The position numbers were made by a program, and so were the translations under genes. From Emiliania huxleyi CCMP1516 (taxonomy: Eukaryota; Haptophyta; Isochrysidales; Noelaerhabdaceae): a stretch of 64,000 nt of DNA. Position 1 is the stretch's first letter. Every line of letters begins with the position of its first letter. Below the pieces are notes generated by a model. The model saw nothing but the letters and a program-made list of their open reading frames with translations, ran no database searches and was not told the origin of the DNA. The stretch lies in contig NW_005200993.1 in assembly GCF_000372725.1 (NCBI RefSeq), forward strand, positions 168,748-232,747, given 5' to 3'. Below are positions 10,268 through 20,295 of the stretch, piece by piece.

Positions 10268-11986
10268 TCACTCCCCGTGGCAGAAGCCGCGCTGCCCCTC
10301 GGGCTCGCCCTCGAGCACCGGGTAGGGCCACGCGAGCGTCAGCTTGCGCACCCACAGCGGCGGCGGGCCGAGGAGCGCCAGCTCGCCCGGCTCGCACTCC
10401 GCCGCCGTCTCGCCCACCGGCAGCCAGCTGATGCGGCGAAGCACGGTGCACGTCCACTTGCCGCGCCCATCGAGCGCGACGCGCACGCGGCTCGGCACGG
10501 CCGCGTGGCCGCTGCCCACGCCGCTTCCGTCGCCCGTGTAGTCGGGCAGGTGGCTGTACTCGAGGTAGAACGGATCGTTCGCCGCGCGCGCATTGTGCAG
10601 CAGGCGGCGCAGCTCGCGCGCGGGCAGCGTGTACTTGACGAAGCTTGGCCCCGGCGCGTTCGGCGTCGCGAGGAAGGGCGCGATGATCACCGCGAACGCG
10701 GGCGAGAAGAGGCGCGCCGTGTGCCCCGCGGCGCGCATCACGCGCACGTCTGCCTCGGAGTGCAGCTGAAGCTCGCCCGGGAAGACTTCGTTCACGACCG
10801 TCGCGTTGCAGTCGTCGACGCGGTAAACGCCGCCGCCAAGGCCGAGCGAGGGCGGGTGGCCCTTCAGACGGCGCGGCAGCACGCCGAGCGGCAGAAAGTA
10901 GTGGTTGTTGGCGCCGTGCGACGAGCGGATGTTGGCAAACGGCTTGCTGGGGCCCTGGTCGGCGAGGCCGAGCGCGAGGAGCCCATAGCAGAAGACGATG
11001 CTCTCGGCCACGTGCCACTTCTTGTAGGTGGTACCGGCGGGAAGCGGTGCCGCCGAGCGGCTGCTCGCCGGCACGGTGCTCGCGTCGAGGTACAGCGCGC
11101 GCGCGAAGAGCATGAAGAGCGCGACGTAGATGGGCGTGCCGACGACACCGAGAGGATTGAGGTTGAGCGCGCCGGAGGCGGCCGCGACGGCCGCGCACGC
11201 GAGCTTGGCGGAGGCGCGCATCTCGTACGCGTCTTGCAGCGCGGCGGCCGTCGCGTGCGGGACGAGGAAGAAGAGGCGAACGAGGCACACGATCGAGTAC
11301 TCGGTCACGTTGAGCGGCGCCGGCGTGAGTGAGATCATCAGATGCAGGAGCATCGCGAGGAAGACGCCGCAGCGCCGCAGCGTGGTCTGGGGCGGAGCGA
11401 GGAGACAAGCCGCGATAGAGAGCTCCACCACCAGCGTGAGCGCCGGCGCGGAAGCGGCAACGAAGGCGAGCAGCGCTTGCCCAGCGCGCGTGCCGAGCAG
11501 CACCGACTCGCCGACGAGGAGCCGGAGGTCCGTGGTGAGGTACATGGTGCCACACGAGCCGCGTGGGTCGAAGAAGTGCTCATTGGCCTTCCACATGGCC
11601 GAGCCGCTGTAGAAGAGCGACATGATGAGCGGCACGATCGCACACGCCTCCGCTAAAACTGCCGCACGCAGCTCCGCTCCCGCCTTTGCTGTCCGCGAGA
11701 CGGCCAAAGCAGCAACTAGCACGACGAGGTCAGTGCGCACCGCCCAGTGATCCTCGTCCCACATGTACGGCAGCCGCCAAAGGTAGAGCACGACGACCAT
11801 CGCGTGAGCCACGAGGATACGGTGCAACGATCCCGTCCTTGCCGCCCGAATCGCCAGGATGAGATTGATGAGGTACGCGATTGCGAGCAGCGGCTGGCCC
11901 TTGAGAGCATATCCTGGGCCATTGAGGATCGCCTGCTCGAGCTGCTGTAATAGCCAGATGCGTGCGTATGCGGTGAGTGGGTCCAT
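10268..11986 (-). CDS. HTTM-like (vitamin-K-carboxylase-related) multi-pass membrane protein
   Basis: A single uninterrupted exon of 572 codons starts from the ATG at 11986; the longer open frame has no ATG. About ten hydrophobic helices fill the first 380 residues. A His/Phe-rich helix turn (Ala-Asn-Glu-His-Phe-Phe-Asp) and a later Leu-Leu-His-Leu-Met helix recall the HTTM domain shared by gamma-glutamyl carboxylase and bacterial DoxX-like membrane enzymes. The C-terminal 190 residues are soluble, with Trp/Tyr-rich strands like the lumenal part of such proteins. The catalytic lysine region was not identified, so enzymatic activity is uncertain. An unrelated multi-TM protein is the alternative. 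Confidence 0.55.
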   Translation of the reverse strand: MDPLTAYARIWLLQQLEQAILNGPGYALKGQPLLAIAYLINLILAIRAARTGSLHRILVAHAMVVVLYLWRLPYMWDEDHWAVRTDLVVLVAALAVSRTAKAGAELRAAVLAEACAIVPLIMSLFYSGSAMWKANEHFFDPRGSCGTMYLTTDLRLLVGESVLLGTRAGQALLAFVAASAPALTLVVELSIAACLLAPPQTTLRRCGVFLAMLLHLMISLTPAPLNVTEYSIVCLVRLFFLVPHATAAALQDAYEMRASAKLACAAVAAASGALNLNPLGVVGTPIYVALFMLFARALYLDASTVPASSRSAAPLPAGTTYKKWHVAESIVFCYGLLALGLADQGPSKPFANIRSSHGANNHYFLPLGVLPRRLKGHPPSLGLGGGVYRVDDCNATVVNEVFPGELQLHSEADVRVMRAAGHTARLFSPAFAVIIAPFLATPNAPGPSFVKYTLPARELRRLLHNARAANDPFYLEYSHLPDYTGDGSGVGSGHAAVPSRVRVALDGRGKWTCTVLRRISWLPVGETAAECEPGELALLGPPPLWVRKLTLAWPYPVLEGEPEGQRGFCHGE

Positions 11987-12028
11987 TGCGACCGCCACCC
12001 TCAGCACGGCCGACGAGTGGCATGACAA

Positions 12029-14366
12029 AAGTGAGGGTACCCGGAATTGACCCTATTCTGACATAAACATTTTAAGGAGGGCCAGGCACACCCACAGTGG
12101 TCAACACGAGAACGCCGAAATCTGCTACCCTCCCGACCTCAGGTGAGCAGACCCGGATCGCAACTGCCGTGGGCTCCCGAGGACGTCTGGCGCCGAGTGC
12201 GTCTGGCACCGGGGACGGAAGCTCGCACTCGGCCGCACGCGATAGTGCTGCCGCGAGAGCGCCTGCCAGGTACGACATGTCTCGTGTAGACTCCTCCTGG
12301 GTCATGGTCGGTCATATCATGGTCGGTCATATGCAGGACGGCCAGAGTCGCCCACATCGCCTACGCGGTCCCGAGTGTGGTCAGGCTGATACACCGCGAC
12401 TCAACGGTTGAGTGCGGCCAGCGCACACAAAAGTCGTCGACTGCGGCCTGGCGCGGTGATCATAGGTGCTGGAGACCAGGCAGTGTGAGCCTGTAACTGT
12501 GAACTCGGTACCTACATTCGCAGAGGCCCGGCAAGGATGGGATCTAGTAGAGTGCACTGAGACCGTGCTCCTCTATGAGAATTTTCGGCGCCGCCAGCTA
12601 CTCGAGTACCCCATGTATCGTAGTCTTTGTTAGTATCGAGGTCTCCTGAGTTTTGGCACTGACCCGTCCACCATTGATGCCGTCCAACACCAAAGTCGTT
12701 CCCCCTCGAACACCAAAGTCGTTCCCCCCTCCCCCGTCCCCCTCGGACACGTCCCTCCCTGTCCTCTCGACTGCTTCCCTCTTTTACATACATAAATTCG
12801 CCCGACTCGCGGCGCGCCGAGCCAGGCCACGGCGCTCGGCCTGCTGAGAGAAGACCTTCCCCGACGGCAGTGACAATTTACCCGACATCAATCGTCGACG
12901 GCAAGCTCGAGAACTGCGCCTCCAAAGTCGCCCAGATTCGCCTCTCGCGGCGCGCTGAGTGAGTTAGTATCGCCGGTGCGCCAGCCGGCTCTGCTCCACA
13001 GCAGGGCATGCCTGACTGGCTCCTGCTAGCCGTGCGTCCTGGTGGCATCCATTGCCAGCTCAGGTAGCCTCAGGAGGTCGCCTCGCGCACAACTCGGCGC
13101 CGCACAGCACCGCTCCGCGTTACTACCGAGTTAGTATCGTCGACCCACAGAGACTGCTCTTCTGTAGGTGGAGCCGACAAACGCCGGCCGGGTCGGCCCC
13201 GCCGCCCCCATCGCCGCCGCCGGGGCGGCGGCGGCCTCGGCGGACCATCCGGCGCGCCGCGCGCCCGACGGGGAGGTGTTCACCACTCCTGGCTCCTCAC
13301 CCCGCCACGCCTTCGTGCAGACGCCGTGGCACCCGCCTCAGGCGCCGCTCGGACTCGGTTGACGGCCGCCCAAGTGCTTGGCTCGTGCCCAGCCGACCGG
13401 CAGGCGATGCCCACTCGCTGCTAGGCTAATCCCGGGCTGTCAAGCGGCGGTGTGGTGCCGTGAAGGGCAGCGGTGCCAAAACTACGACTATTAGTACCGT
13501 GCGGAGGCAGTGCATTTAATTCTGTCAAAAATCGAAATGTGCTCCGTGGGACGTATTGGGCTAGGATCATACGTCCGGGAGGCCCCCCATGCGTGCCGCA
13601 ACGACCCACAGTTCTGGTACCACTCTCTTCACGTTCACAGCTCTTAAGTGTGCCATAACTCCGATACATGGGGTATGAGAATGCGAGGAGAGTTGACGGA
13701 AATCGGAGGACGCGACCCACCTCGCCACAGACGGTCCCGTGCCTCGCCGCTATGACGGGGACACACCCCGCACCGTCCGCTGTGTCCCCGTCTTTGTCCG
13801 GAGTGAAAAGTCCAACGCGCTCGTCGGTGACGGCGTCCCCGGATTTCGCCGCGCTCGGCGAACCTCGACAGCGCTTTCGGTGGCATGCAGCTCTTTGCGC
13901 CTGAAGCCTGGAGAGCAGCTCCTCTGCTGCTCACACGCTCTGCACAGATGGCACAGCCTACTGTGCGGCTGCCACAGCTGTGACAGCGATGGGCTCGCCC
14001 TCACTGGCCCTCAGTCACTTGTGCTGTGGCTTGTGTGAGCGACACTGCTCGGCGACTGCCGGCACACTGTGAGACCGTGGGTGTGAGGTAAAACCACGCT
14101 ACCAGCGCTTGGTCACATCGGCCCCGAGGTCAGATCCATCTACTCTGTTGATGACAAGACTTGTGTAATGGCTGGAGCCGAGCAGGAGGGCCCAGCGCAC
14201 AACCCCTGGTCAACTCAGGGTCCACACCCCGTACGAACCTCGAGCGATCGTCTGGTCTCGTCCTCATTCTTGGGGCTGTGCCTTTTGTGGTGCTAGTTCG
14301 TGCCAGTCTGCTGTGAGAGGGGCTTGTATTCGTAGAATTCTTGGGGCTAGGATGGCATCACTTGTG
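12029..14366. other. Gene-poor region with diverged repeats
   Basis: No ORF here looks protein-coding. The region holds small repeats: a tandem pair of an approximately 22-bp CACCAAAGTCGTTCCCCC unit at 12690-12730; two copies of GGTCGGTCATAT at about 12306-12330; three GTTAGTATCG copies (near 12630, 12964 and 13131); and two motifs that recur near 27.3-27.6 kb. It is probably decayed transposon or intergenic sequence. Confidence 0.5.
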
Positions 14367-14367
14367 A

Positions 14368-14625
14368 CTTGAGGCAAACCCCGCTTTGCGACCTATTTGA
14401 GGCGGTGTAGGGCTGTAGCGGAACTTACAGGGCACGTGAACCTCTCCCGCCCGCCGCGTCTGCGTGGCCCGCCCGAGCCGCGGGGGTGGGCGCGCGCCCC
14501 TCCCGGCGGAGCTGGGTGGGTGCGGCAGACAGACAGACGGGCCCACGCGCCACGGGTCGGTTCCGGCCGATTCGGTTCGGGCCGTCCTGTCTAGTTCTTT
14601 TTTATGTTTAGTGCACCGGATGATT
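14368..14625 (+). repeat. Dispersed repeat, copy A (inverted relative to copy B at 35.2 kb)
   Basis: From CTTGAGGCAAACCCCGCTTT to beyond the CGGGCCGTCCTGTCTAGT segment, this matches the reverse complement of about 35.16-35.41 kb over roughly 230-250 bp with small indels. It has no ORF and no clear terminal repeats. It is likely one end or a fragment of a dispersed element. Confidence 0.75.
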
Positions 14626-14766
14626 TTTTTCAGCCGTCTAATACAGATTGTAACGTGGCACAGGTGAAGGAGGCCGGGGACAACTTTCCCAACTACAATA
14701 ATTAATTATCCAAATCATCACCAGACCTCCAGAGGACGGGCCGGGCGGCTGGGGCGGCTGGAGAAC

Positions 14767-15111
14767 ATGCTCGCTCGCGGCTGTCGCAGAGCGCTGTCGT
14801 CCAAATCGCTGACGCCAAAGGCCACCGTCGATATCCAGTTCTTCAGCATGGCAGGCAATGCCGGCAGCTGATCCTCGCCCAGCGACAAGAAAGTCGCAGA
14901 GCGTTTGGCGTCCACCCTGCGGTCAGAGTTTGAAGACTCACAACTCGAGGTGAGGCTGTCGAAACATGACACCTTCGGGCAATTCAAAGTGGTGCTAGAG
15001 AATACAGGTGAGGTGATTCACGAAAAGAGCGGGAAGATCGACTTCACCGAGACGCAGGGCTTGATGATGGTGTCCAAGATAGGAACGTGGTTGTATGAGC
15101 AGCGCAAGTAG
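14767..15111 (+). CDS. Small Rdx/SelW-like protein with in-frame TGA (candidate selenoprotein or pseudogene)
   Basis: From the ATG at 14767 one frame runs to TAG at 15109-15111, 115 codons, broken only by TGA at 14869-14871. The N-terminus (Met-Leu-Ala-Arg-Gly-Cys-Arg-Arg) is organelle-targeting-like. The rest follows the thioredoxin-like SelW/SelT/SelH (Rdx) layout: strand Val-Asp-Ile-Gln-Phe, loop, helix, strand, then Gly-Gln-Phe-Lys-Val and Gly-Glu-Val-Ile-His-Glu-Lys. The usual CxxU/CxxC at the end of strand 1 is absent; the TGA falls six codons later in the loop. A SECIS-like sequence starts 29 bases after the stop. If TGA is selenocysteine, this is an unusual position; otherwise it is a broken gene, or the ORF begins after the TGA. 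Confidence 0.4.
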
Positions 15112-15127
15112 GCCAGTCATTGGAATG

Positions 15128-15196
15128 CTTTCCACCGACATGACTCCGGGCGGGCAAAGCAGGCCCCACACCTACTCGGATGACGCGAGGAGAAAG
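15128..15196 (+). promoter_or_regulatory. SECIS-like element in the 3' region
   Basis: The order matches the eukaryotic selenocysteine insertion element: ATGA at 15140-15143, 12 bases, AAA at 15156-15158, then TGA at 15181-15183. CTTTCC (15128-15133) can pair with GGAGAAAG (15189-15196) below the quartet, and TCCG with CGGA above it. The upper helix is asymmetric, so this is only a candidate. Confidence 0.35.
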
Positions 15197-15702
15197 GGCG
15201 ACCAACTCACGAGCCGCATGCCTGAGATATCATCACATTGTGTCAGCAGTCATTTGTGTCGCTCACGTGCGTGTATGTTTGAGCTGCCTTTGCCTGTGTC
15301 CGTGGTGCTGCTGTTCGGACGTCAAACGATCAACCAGAAAGACCGCTTGTCTCGGCAGGACCCTTGTCTCGAGGACGGAGTTTAGGCTTGAGCAAAGCTC
15401 TCTCCCACAGTCTCGGTCCCCTCTCCACGCGCTGCGCGCGCTCTGGCCTCTACGAGGGGGTCGTGGCTCGTGCGCCTCCGCAGCCCGCGCTGCTTGCGCG
15501 ATGCGGCTACGGTACAGCTCTACGTTAGCCAAGCGGGCCCCGCGGCTGCCCCGTGGACGTGGCGCGTCAGTGCTCCTCGACCTCGACGTGCGTAGTCTAG
15601 TGTGCGTTCGCCGTTCTCCCACACCTCCCCCCCCACACATTCGAACAAAGAAGAGGCGACGGGAGGAACCGGCAGAGGATGCAGTGACGTGAGACACACT
15701 CA

Positions 15703-16616
<914 letters not shown>

Positions 16617-17984
16617 TCACTTGAAGAGGACGTTCCAGTCCGAGTCTGCGAACTCGCTCTCGAGCTCCTGGGGAGGGGGGGGGGGTGGTCAACCCCCACC
16701 AGTAAATACTCCGCCCCACCTCGTGGTCGGCGGCGCCCTCACCCCTTGTAAGAACCGCGAGTGGGAAGGCGAGATGATCACGAGGATTTCCTGCTGCTGA
16801 TCAATGCTGCCGNNNNNNNNNNNNNNNNNNNNNNNNNNNNNNNNNNNNNNNNNNNNNNNNNNNNNNNNNNNNNNNNNNNNNNNNNNNNNNNNNNNNNNNN
16901 NNNNNNNNNNNNTGGGAAAAGAATTACGAGTGAGCGCCCGGGAATTATGCCGCGAGGGGTCGTCGGTTGTCTTTCTTTCATCCTTTCGGGCCCGAGGTGG
17001 GCAGAGCTGCGTCGCAAAGGCGAGAGCAAGCGAGCGGCAGGTTTGCGGGTCCGTCACACGTACGAGGCCGAGGAGAGTGCCTCCCTCCACAAGCCAGAGG
17101 ACGTCGAGCCAAGAGAGAATCCAGTTCACAGGACGTCGAGAGTGAGTGGGTCGCCCCCGAGGTGTCCTATGTCATCCACTAATCAACCCTGCAGCTGCCG
17201 TGCAGGTGGGGGAGGCCCCCACCAGCAAGTCCCCCGTCCAGCCTCGCAGCAGGGTGGCGCCCTCTCCCACCTGCGCGGCAGCGGGTGGGCAGGTGAGCTG
17301 ATGGCGACGCTCTCCCCCGCCCCCCACCCCCTCCCCCCCTCCCTCTCCTTCCCCTCCCTCCCCTCCCGCCTGCACCGCCACCGTCTTGACCGTGAGGAAC
17401 TCCTGCGCCTTTGCGAGCGCCTCGGGCGCGACCACCGCGGCCAGCGCGAGCCGCAGGAAGCGTACCCCCAGCAAAGCCTTTAGCCGCTCCACCACCGTAG
17501 AGATCGGAGTCGCCTCGTCGCACTCGAGCACGCGGCCTTGCCCCGCGTCGGCAACCTTCGGGTGCTTGACGATGGGGCGCACGACGCCGCGCGCGAGCGA
17601 GCGGGCGAGCCAGGCGTTCACGCCGCCGCTCGCCGCGTCGCACGCCGAGTGCACTGAGTGCACCGCAATCTGGTGCTTTGCACAGCCGAGCACGATCCGG
17701 CCAAGGACGTCGTCCGTCGAGAGCGTCGTGAAGGGGGAGTGCGGCATCGGCGAGTACGTCACCACGAAGTGGGCGCGCGCCGAAGCCGCCTCGGAGAGCA
17801 CCTGCTCCGTCAAGTCCACACACAACAGCACGAGCGCCGACGCGCCGCGCTCCACGTCGCGCAGCGTGTCAATGGTGAGCCCGACGGTGTCGCCGGCCTC
17901 GGCGATCGCCTCTGGGAAGCGCCGCGAGAGGGACGCGGAGAGGACCCGGTGGAAGGGCTGCAGGTGAACGTTGCCGGCGCGCAT
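16617..17984 (-). CDS. NIF3-family protein (DUF34) with degraded metal site; interrupted by assembly gap
   Basis: The ATG at 17984 starts a frame with the NIF3/DUF34 fold signatures: Thr-Val-Gly-Leu near the N-terminus, a Leu-Leu-Cys-Val-Asp-Leu strand, and His-Ser-Ala-Cys-Asp followed by Gly-Gly-Val-Asn-Ala-Trp-Leu. A G-rich intron (17369-17271, GC donor, CGCAG|G acceptor) leads to an exon with Gly-Glu-Gly-Ala-Thr-Leu-Leu. C-terminal exons (16812-16743 and 16667-16617, joined by GTGAGG...CCCAG) fit the family end and stop at TGA 16617-16619; 100 Ns lie between. NIF3 proteins bind two metals through His-His, Asp, and a Glu/His pair. Here His-His is Tyr-Ser, Thr-Gly-Glu is Val-Gly-Ala, and the following His pair is absent; only Asp remains. 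It is therefore either a non-catalytic paralogue or decaying. Confidence 0.65.
16813..16912. other. Assembly gap (100 N)
   Basis: Exactly 100 Ns are the usual placeholder for a gap of unknown size. It falls inside the NIF3-like gene. Confidence 0.99.
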
Positions 17985-18114
17985 CTCTTGGCCGGGTTGT
18001 GAAAGAGAATTTTCAGGCTGACATTCGTCTCTTACGTTTACCCGCGCCACGGTTGCTCCACATTGTCGCCAAATTCGCTCTGCAACCGCGACCTCATTCT
18101 AGACGTAATCACAA

Positions 18115-19161
18115 TTGCAGCAATTTCTTCGGGCAAAGACAGCCTGCTATGATTGGGGCGCCAACGCAGAGCGCTCTGGAGCGGCCGCGGTCCTTCGCAA
18201 GCATCCAGGCCCGCCACCGAAACACCCTAACGCAAAGCACTTCGAGATGGCATCCATCGTCCGCTGGCTCTTTCTCGCGCATCTCGCGTCAGACTTGCAG
18301 CTTGGCGCCGTCGCCTTTGTCGATTGTGACGTGCGCATCTACTCAGACCTCGCCGCCCTTTACACCAGCCACCCCCGTTGCTGCCGCTGGTAGACCTACT
18401 GTAGTGATCTCAAAAAACCCTTCGCAAACCCTGAACGGCGCCATCTCCGTATGGCGACGCCCGGCGCTCACCTCGTTCGCCGCCTTTCTCACATCGCTCG
18501 TCGCCTGGTGCAGCAAGACTGTCCTCGGAGAGGAAGTGGTCAGTCGACATGGCTATCATCACAGCGTGGCACGACATGCAGACGGACAGGTTTGGCAAGG
18601 ATGACGGTCGCGCCAGCTTCCCGTGCGCAAACGCGACCTTGCCTCATCGGCAGCGCCCTTCCGAGTACTCGACGTTACGCAACTGAGGGACGGCGGCTGG
18701 TTGCGGCAGCGTTGGCCCGTGCCGACCGCGTGGCGGTTTGCAGCGGATCCTGTCGGCGAAATTTGCGCCTCGTCAACGCCCAAGCGCGACGGCTGCCCTC
18801 TGCGCAGCGCGCCGTGAATTGCTCGGACGCAGAGCAGCGCGGCTACTCTCACGCTCGCATGGCGCCCCTGGACAATCGGCACAAAGGGCCGCAACTCGTG
18901 CGTGAGCTCTACAAGATGCCGGCCAGCGAGGGCGCGAAGGACGCGTTTTGCACTCCTTTCCTGAGCGACGGCTGCGACACGCTCGTGCCATACCACATGG
19001 CGCACTTCACAGGGCGGTTCAAGTATTACATGAGGATCGGCGACGTGCCGGACTGCATTTGCCTCCGCTCGTGGACACAGTGGCTGGAGGTCGTGCAGAA
19101 GCCAAATCGAGCCGTTCTGATTTCTCACCCAACGCCGGTCCGTGACTGGGCTAGGTTCTAG
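18115..19161 (+). CDS. Glycosyltransferase-like gene, spliced or frame-broken
   Basis: Consecutive plus-strand pieces in different frames resemble a nucleotide-sugar glycosyltransferase. The first (18115-18390) ends with Val-Ala-Phe-Val-Asp-Cys-Asp-Val, the metal-binding DxD strand, after a helix typical of these enzymes. The next (about 18405-18530) has Asn-Gly-Ala-Ile-Ser-Val-Trp, matching the acceptor-loop strand. Then come a Ser-Val-Asp-Met-Ala-Ile segment (about 18543-18650) and a Phe-Arg-Val-Leu-Asp-Val-Thr-Gln-Leu-Arg-Asp-Gly-Gly strand (about 18655-18820). A Cys-rich tail continues to a TAG at 19159-19161. The exons are close together and junctions are not obvious, so I cannot tell introns from frameshifts. 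The start codon is uncertain. It lies tail-to-tail with the EGF-like gene. Confidence 0.5.
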
Positions 19162-19239
19162 ATAGGTAGAGCCGCAATGAGAGATATCCCAACTAAAGTG
19201 ACGCTGGGTATGAACGATGAGCCTCTGCTTGCTAGATAG

Positions 19240-19704
19240 AGGTGGTGGTGTGGTTCGTGCGCCCGCCCGGGTTCGTTCGTCCTCCTCCAAGTGCTCGTTC
19301 GTGCGCATGCGGTCGGTGGACTCGAGTCGGCGGCTAAGCTCCTCGTCCGACACGGACTCGTCCCAGCAGAGAGGCGTGTTGAACCGCGCCATCGAGCCGT
19401 ACCTCTGCTCGCACGAGAGGCGGCACGCGCAGGACATGAGGCCGACAAAGGTGTCGCACGCCATCTCGCCGTCGGGGTGCAGCCGGCAGGCCGGGTAGTG
19501 CATCTGCTCGCACCGCGGACCGAAGCGGCCGGGCGAGCAGACGCACCGGCCGACCGATGCGTCGCAGTAGCCGTGCGGCTCGCGGCCGCACGAGCCGCTT
19601 ACGGCCGGCTCGCAGCGCGACGAGGCCCAGCGGACGAGGGTGCGAGGGTCAGCGTCGTCGTTGAGCGCTGGAAGGAGGAGGAGAGCGAGCAGGGCCGCAG
19701 TCAT
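19240..19704 (-). CDS. Secreted protein with EGF-like module
   Basis: The ATG at 19704 begins a signal peptide (Met-Thr-Ala-Ala with a Leu-rich core). It is followed by a Cys-rich region: Gly-Tyr-Cys-Asp, Gly-Arg-Cys-Val-Cys-Ser-Pro-Gly-Arg-Phe-Gly-Pro-Arg-Cys, the EGF-like pattern. A second cluster with six cysteines follows. Such N-terminal modules precede exostosin-type glycosyltransferases in some algae. After about residue 150 the open frame continues to 18559, but there it overlaps the better-supported plus-strand glycosyltransferase and looks like shadow translation. The true 3' end, or a further exon, is not determined. Confidence 0.55.
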
Positions 19705-20295
19705 GACGCTGGCTCAACACCTCGGAGGACAACAACTAACCAGCGGCGCTCAACATGAAGCGTGTCTGAGCGCAGAAAAAAACGCGGGTAGCATGTGTGG
19801 GGCCGAGAGTTGTGTCGTGTGTGTGGCCTTGCATTTGTTTCATAAGTGGATAGATAGAATGGATGGGTATGTAGGCGCCAGCTAGGCAGGGAGGGAGCGG
19901 CCGCAAACAAACTGCTCGGTGACGTCAAGAGGAAGAAAGAAGTTGAGAGAGAGTGACGTACGTCTGTCTGTGTTCTCAACGAGAAGTTCGGCGAACCCCA
20001 ATCCAAATCCTCTTATATTCGACAACGTATTCGACAAAATGCGCGTGAAAAAGCGCCACTGAACAGTGCACTGTTTGTTTGTTCGTGCCTTGCACACACG
20101 GATCCACGGCTCCTTCCTTACTTCACACTTGTCCCATGATCGGCATGATCTGTTCACTCTCATATCTCGCTCCTCGTCTCATATTGTACAAGTCTGGGGT
20201 CGCGCAGGGCGAGGCAAGCCGCACTGCCAGGGCGAGGCAAAGGCCCCCACCGTGCACCCTAGTAGAGCATGCCCTTGCGCACATGCCCTCAGAGC
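19705..20295. other. Intergenic, no gene seen
   Basis: This AT-richer spacer lies between the 5' end of the EGF-like gene and the 3' end of the lipase. No ORF here has a protein-like pattern. Confidence 0.5.

Noticed and set aside
10157..11332. 391-residue plus-strand ORF rich in Arg/Ala/Glu
   Set aside because: It is antisense to the HTTM-like membrane protein, which has far better hydrophobic and conserved structure.
14869..14871. TGA as an ordinary sense codon (alternative genetic code)
   Set aside because: Other genes here, such as VWA8 and the At5g03900-like gene, end at TGA where the conserved protein ends, so TGA is a normal stop in this genome.
18559..19239. C-terminal part of the 381-residue minus-strand ORF after the EGF-like module
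   Set aside because: The plus strand over the same bases shows better glycosyltransferase-like segments; this part lacks recognisable order and is probably shadow.
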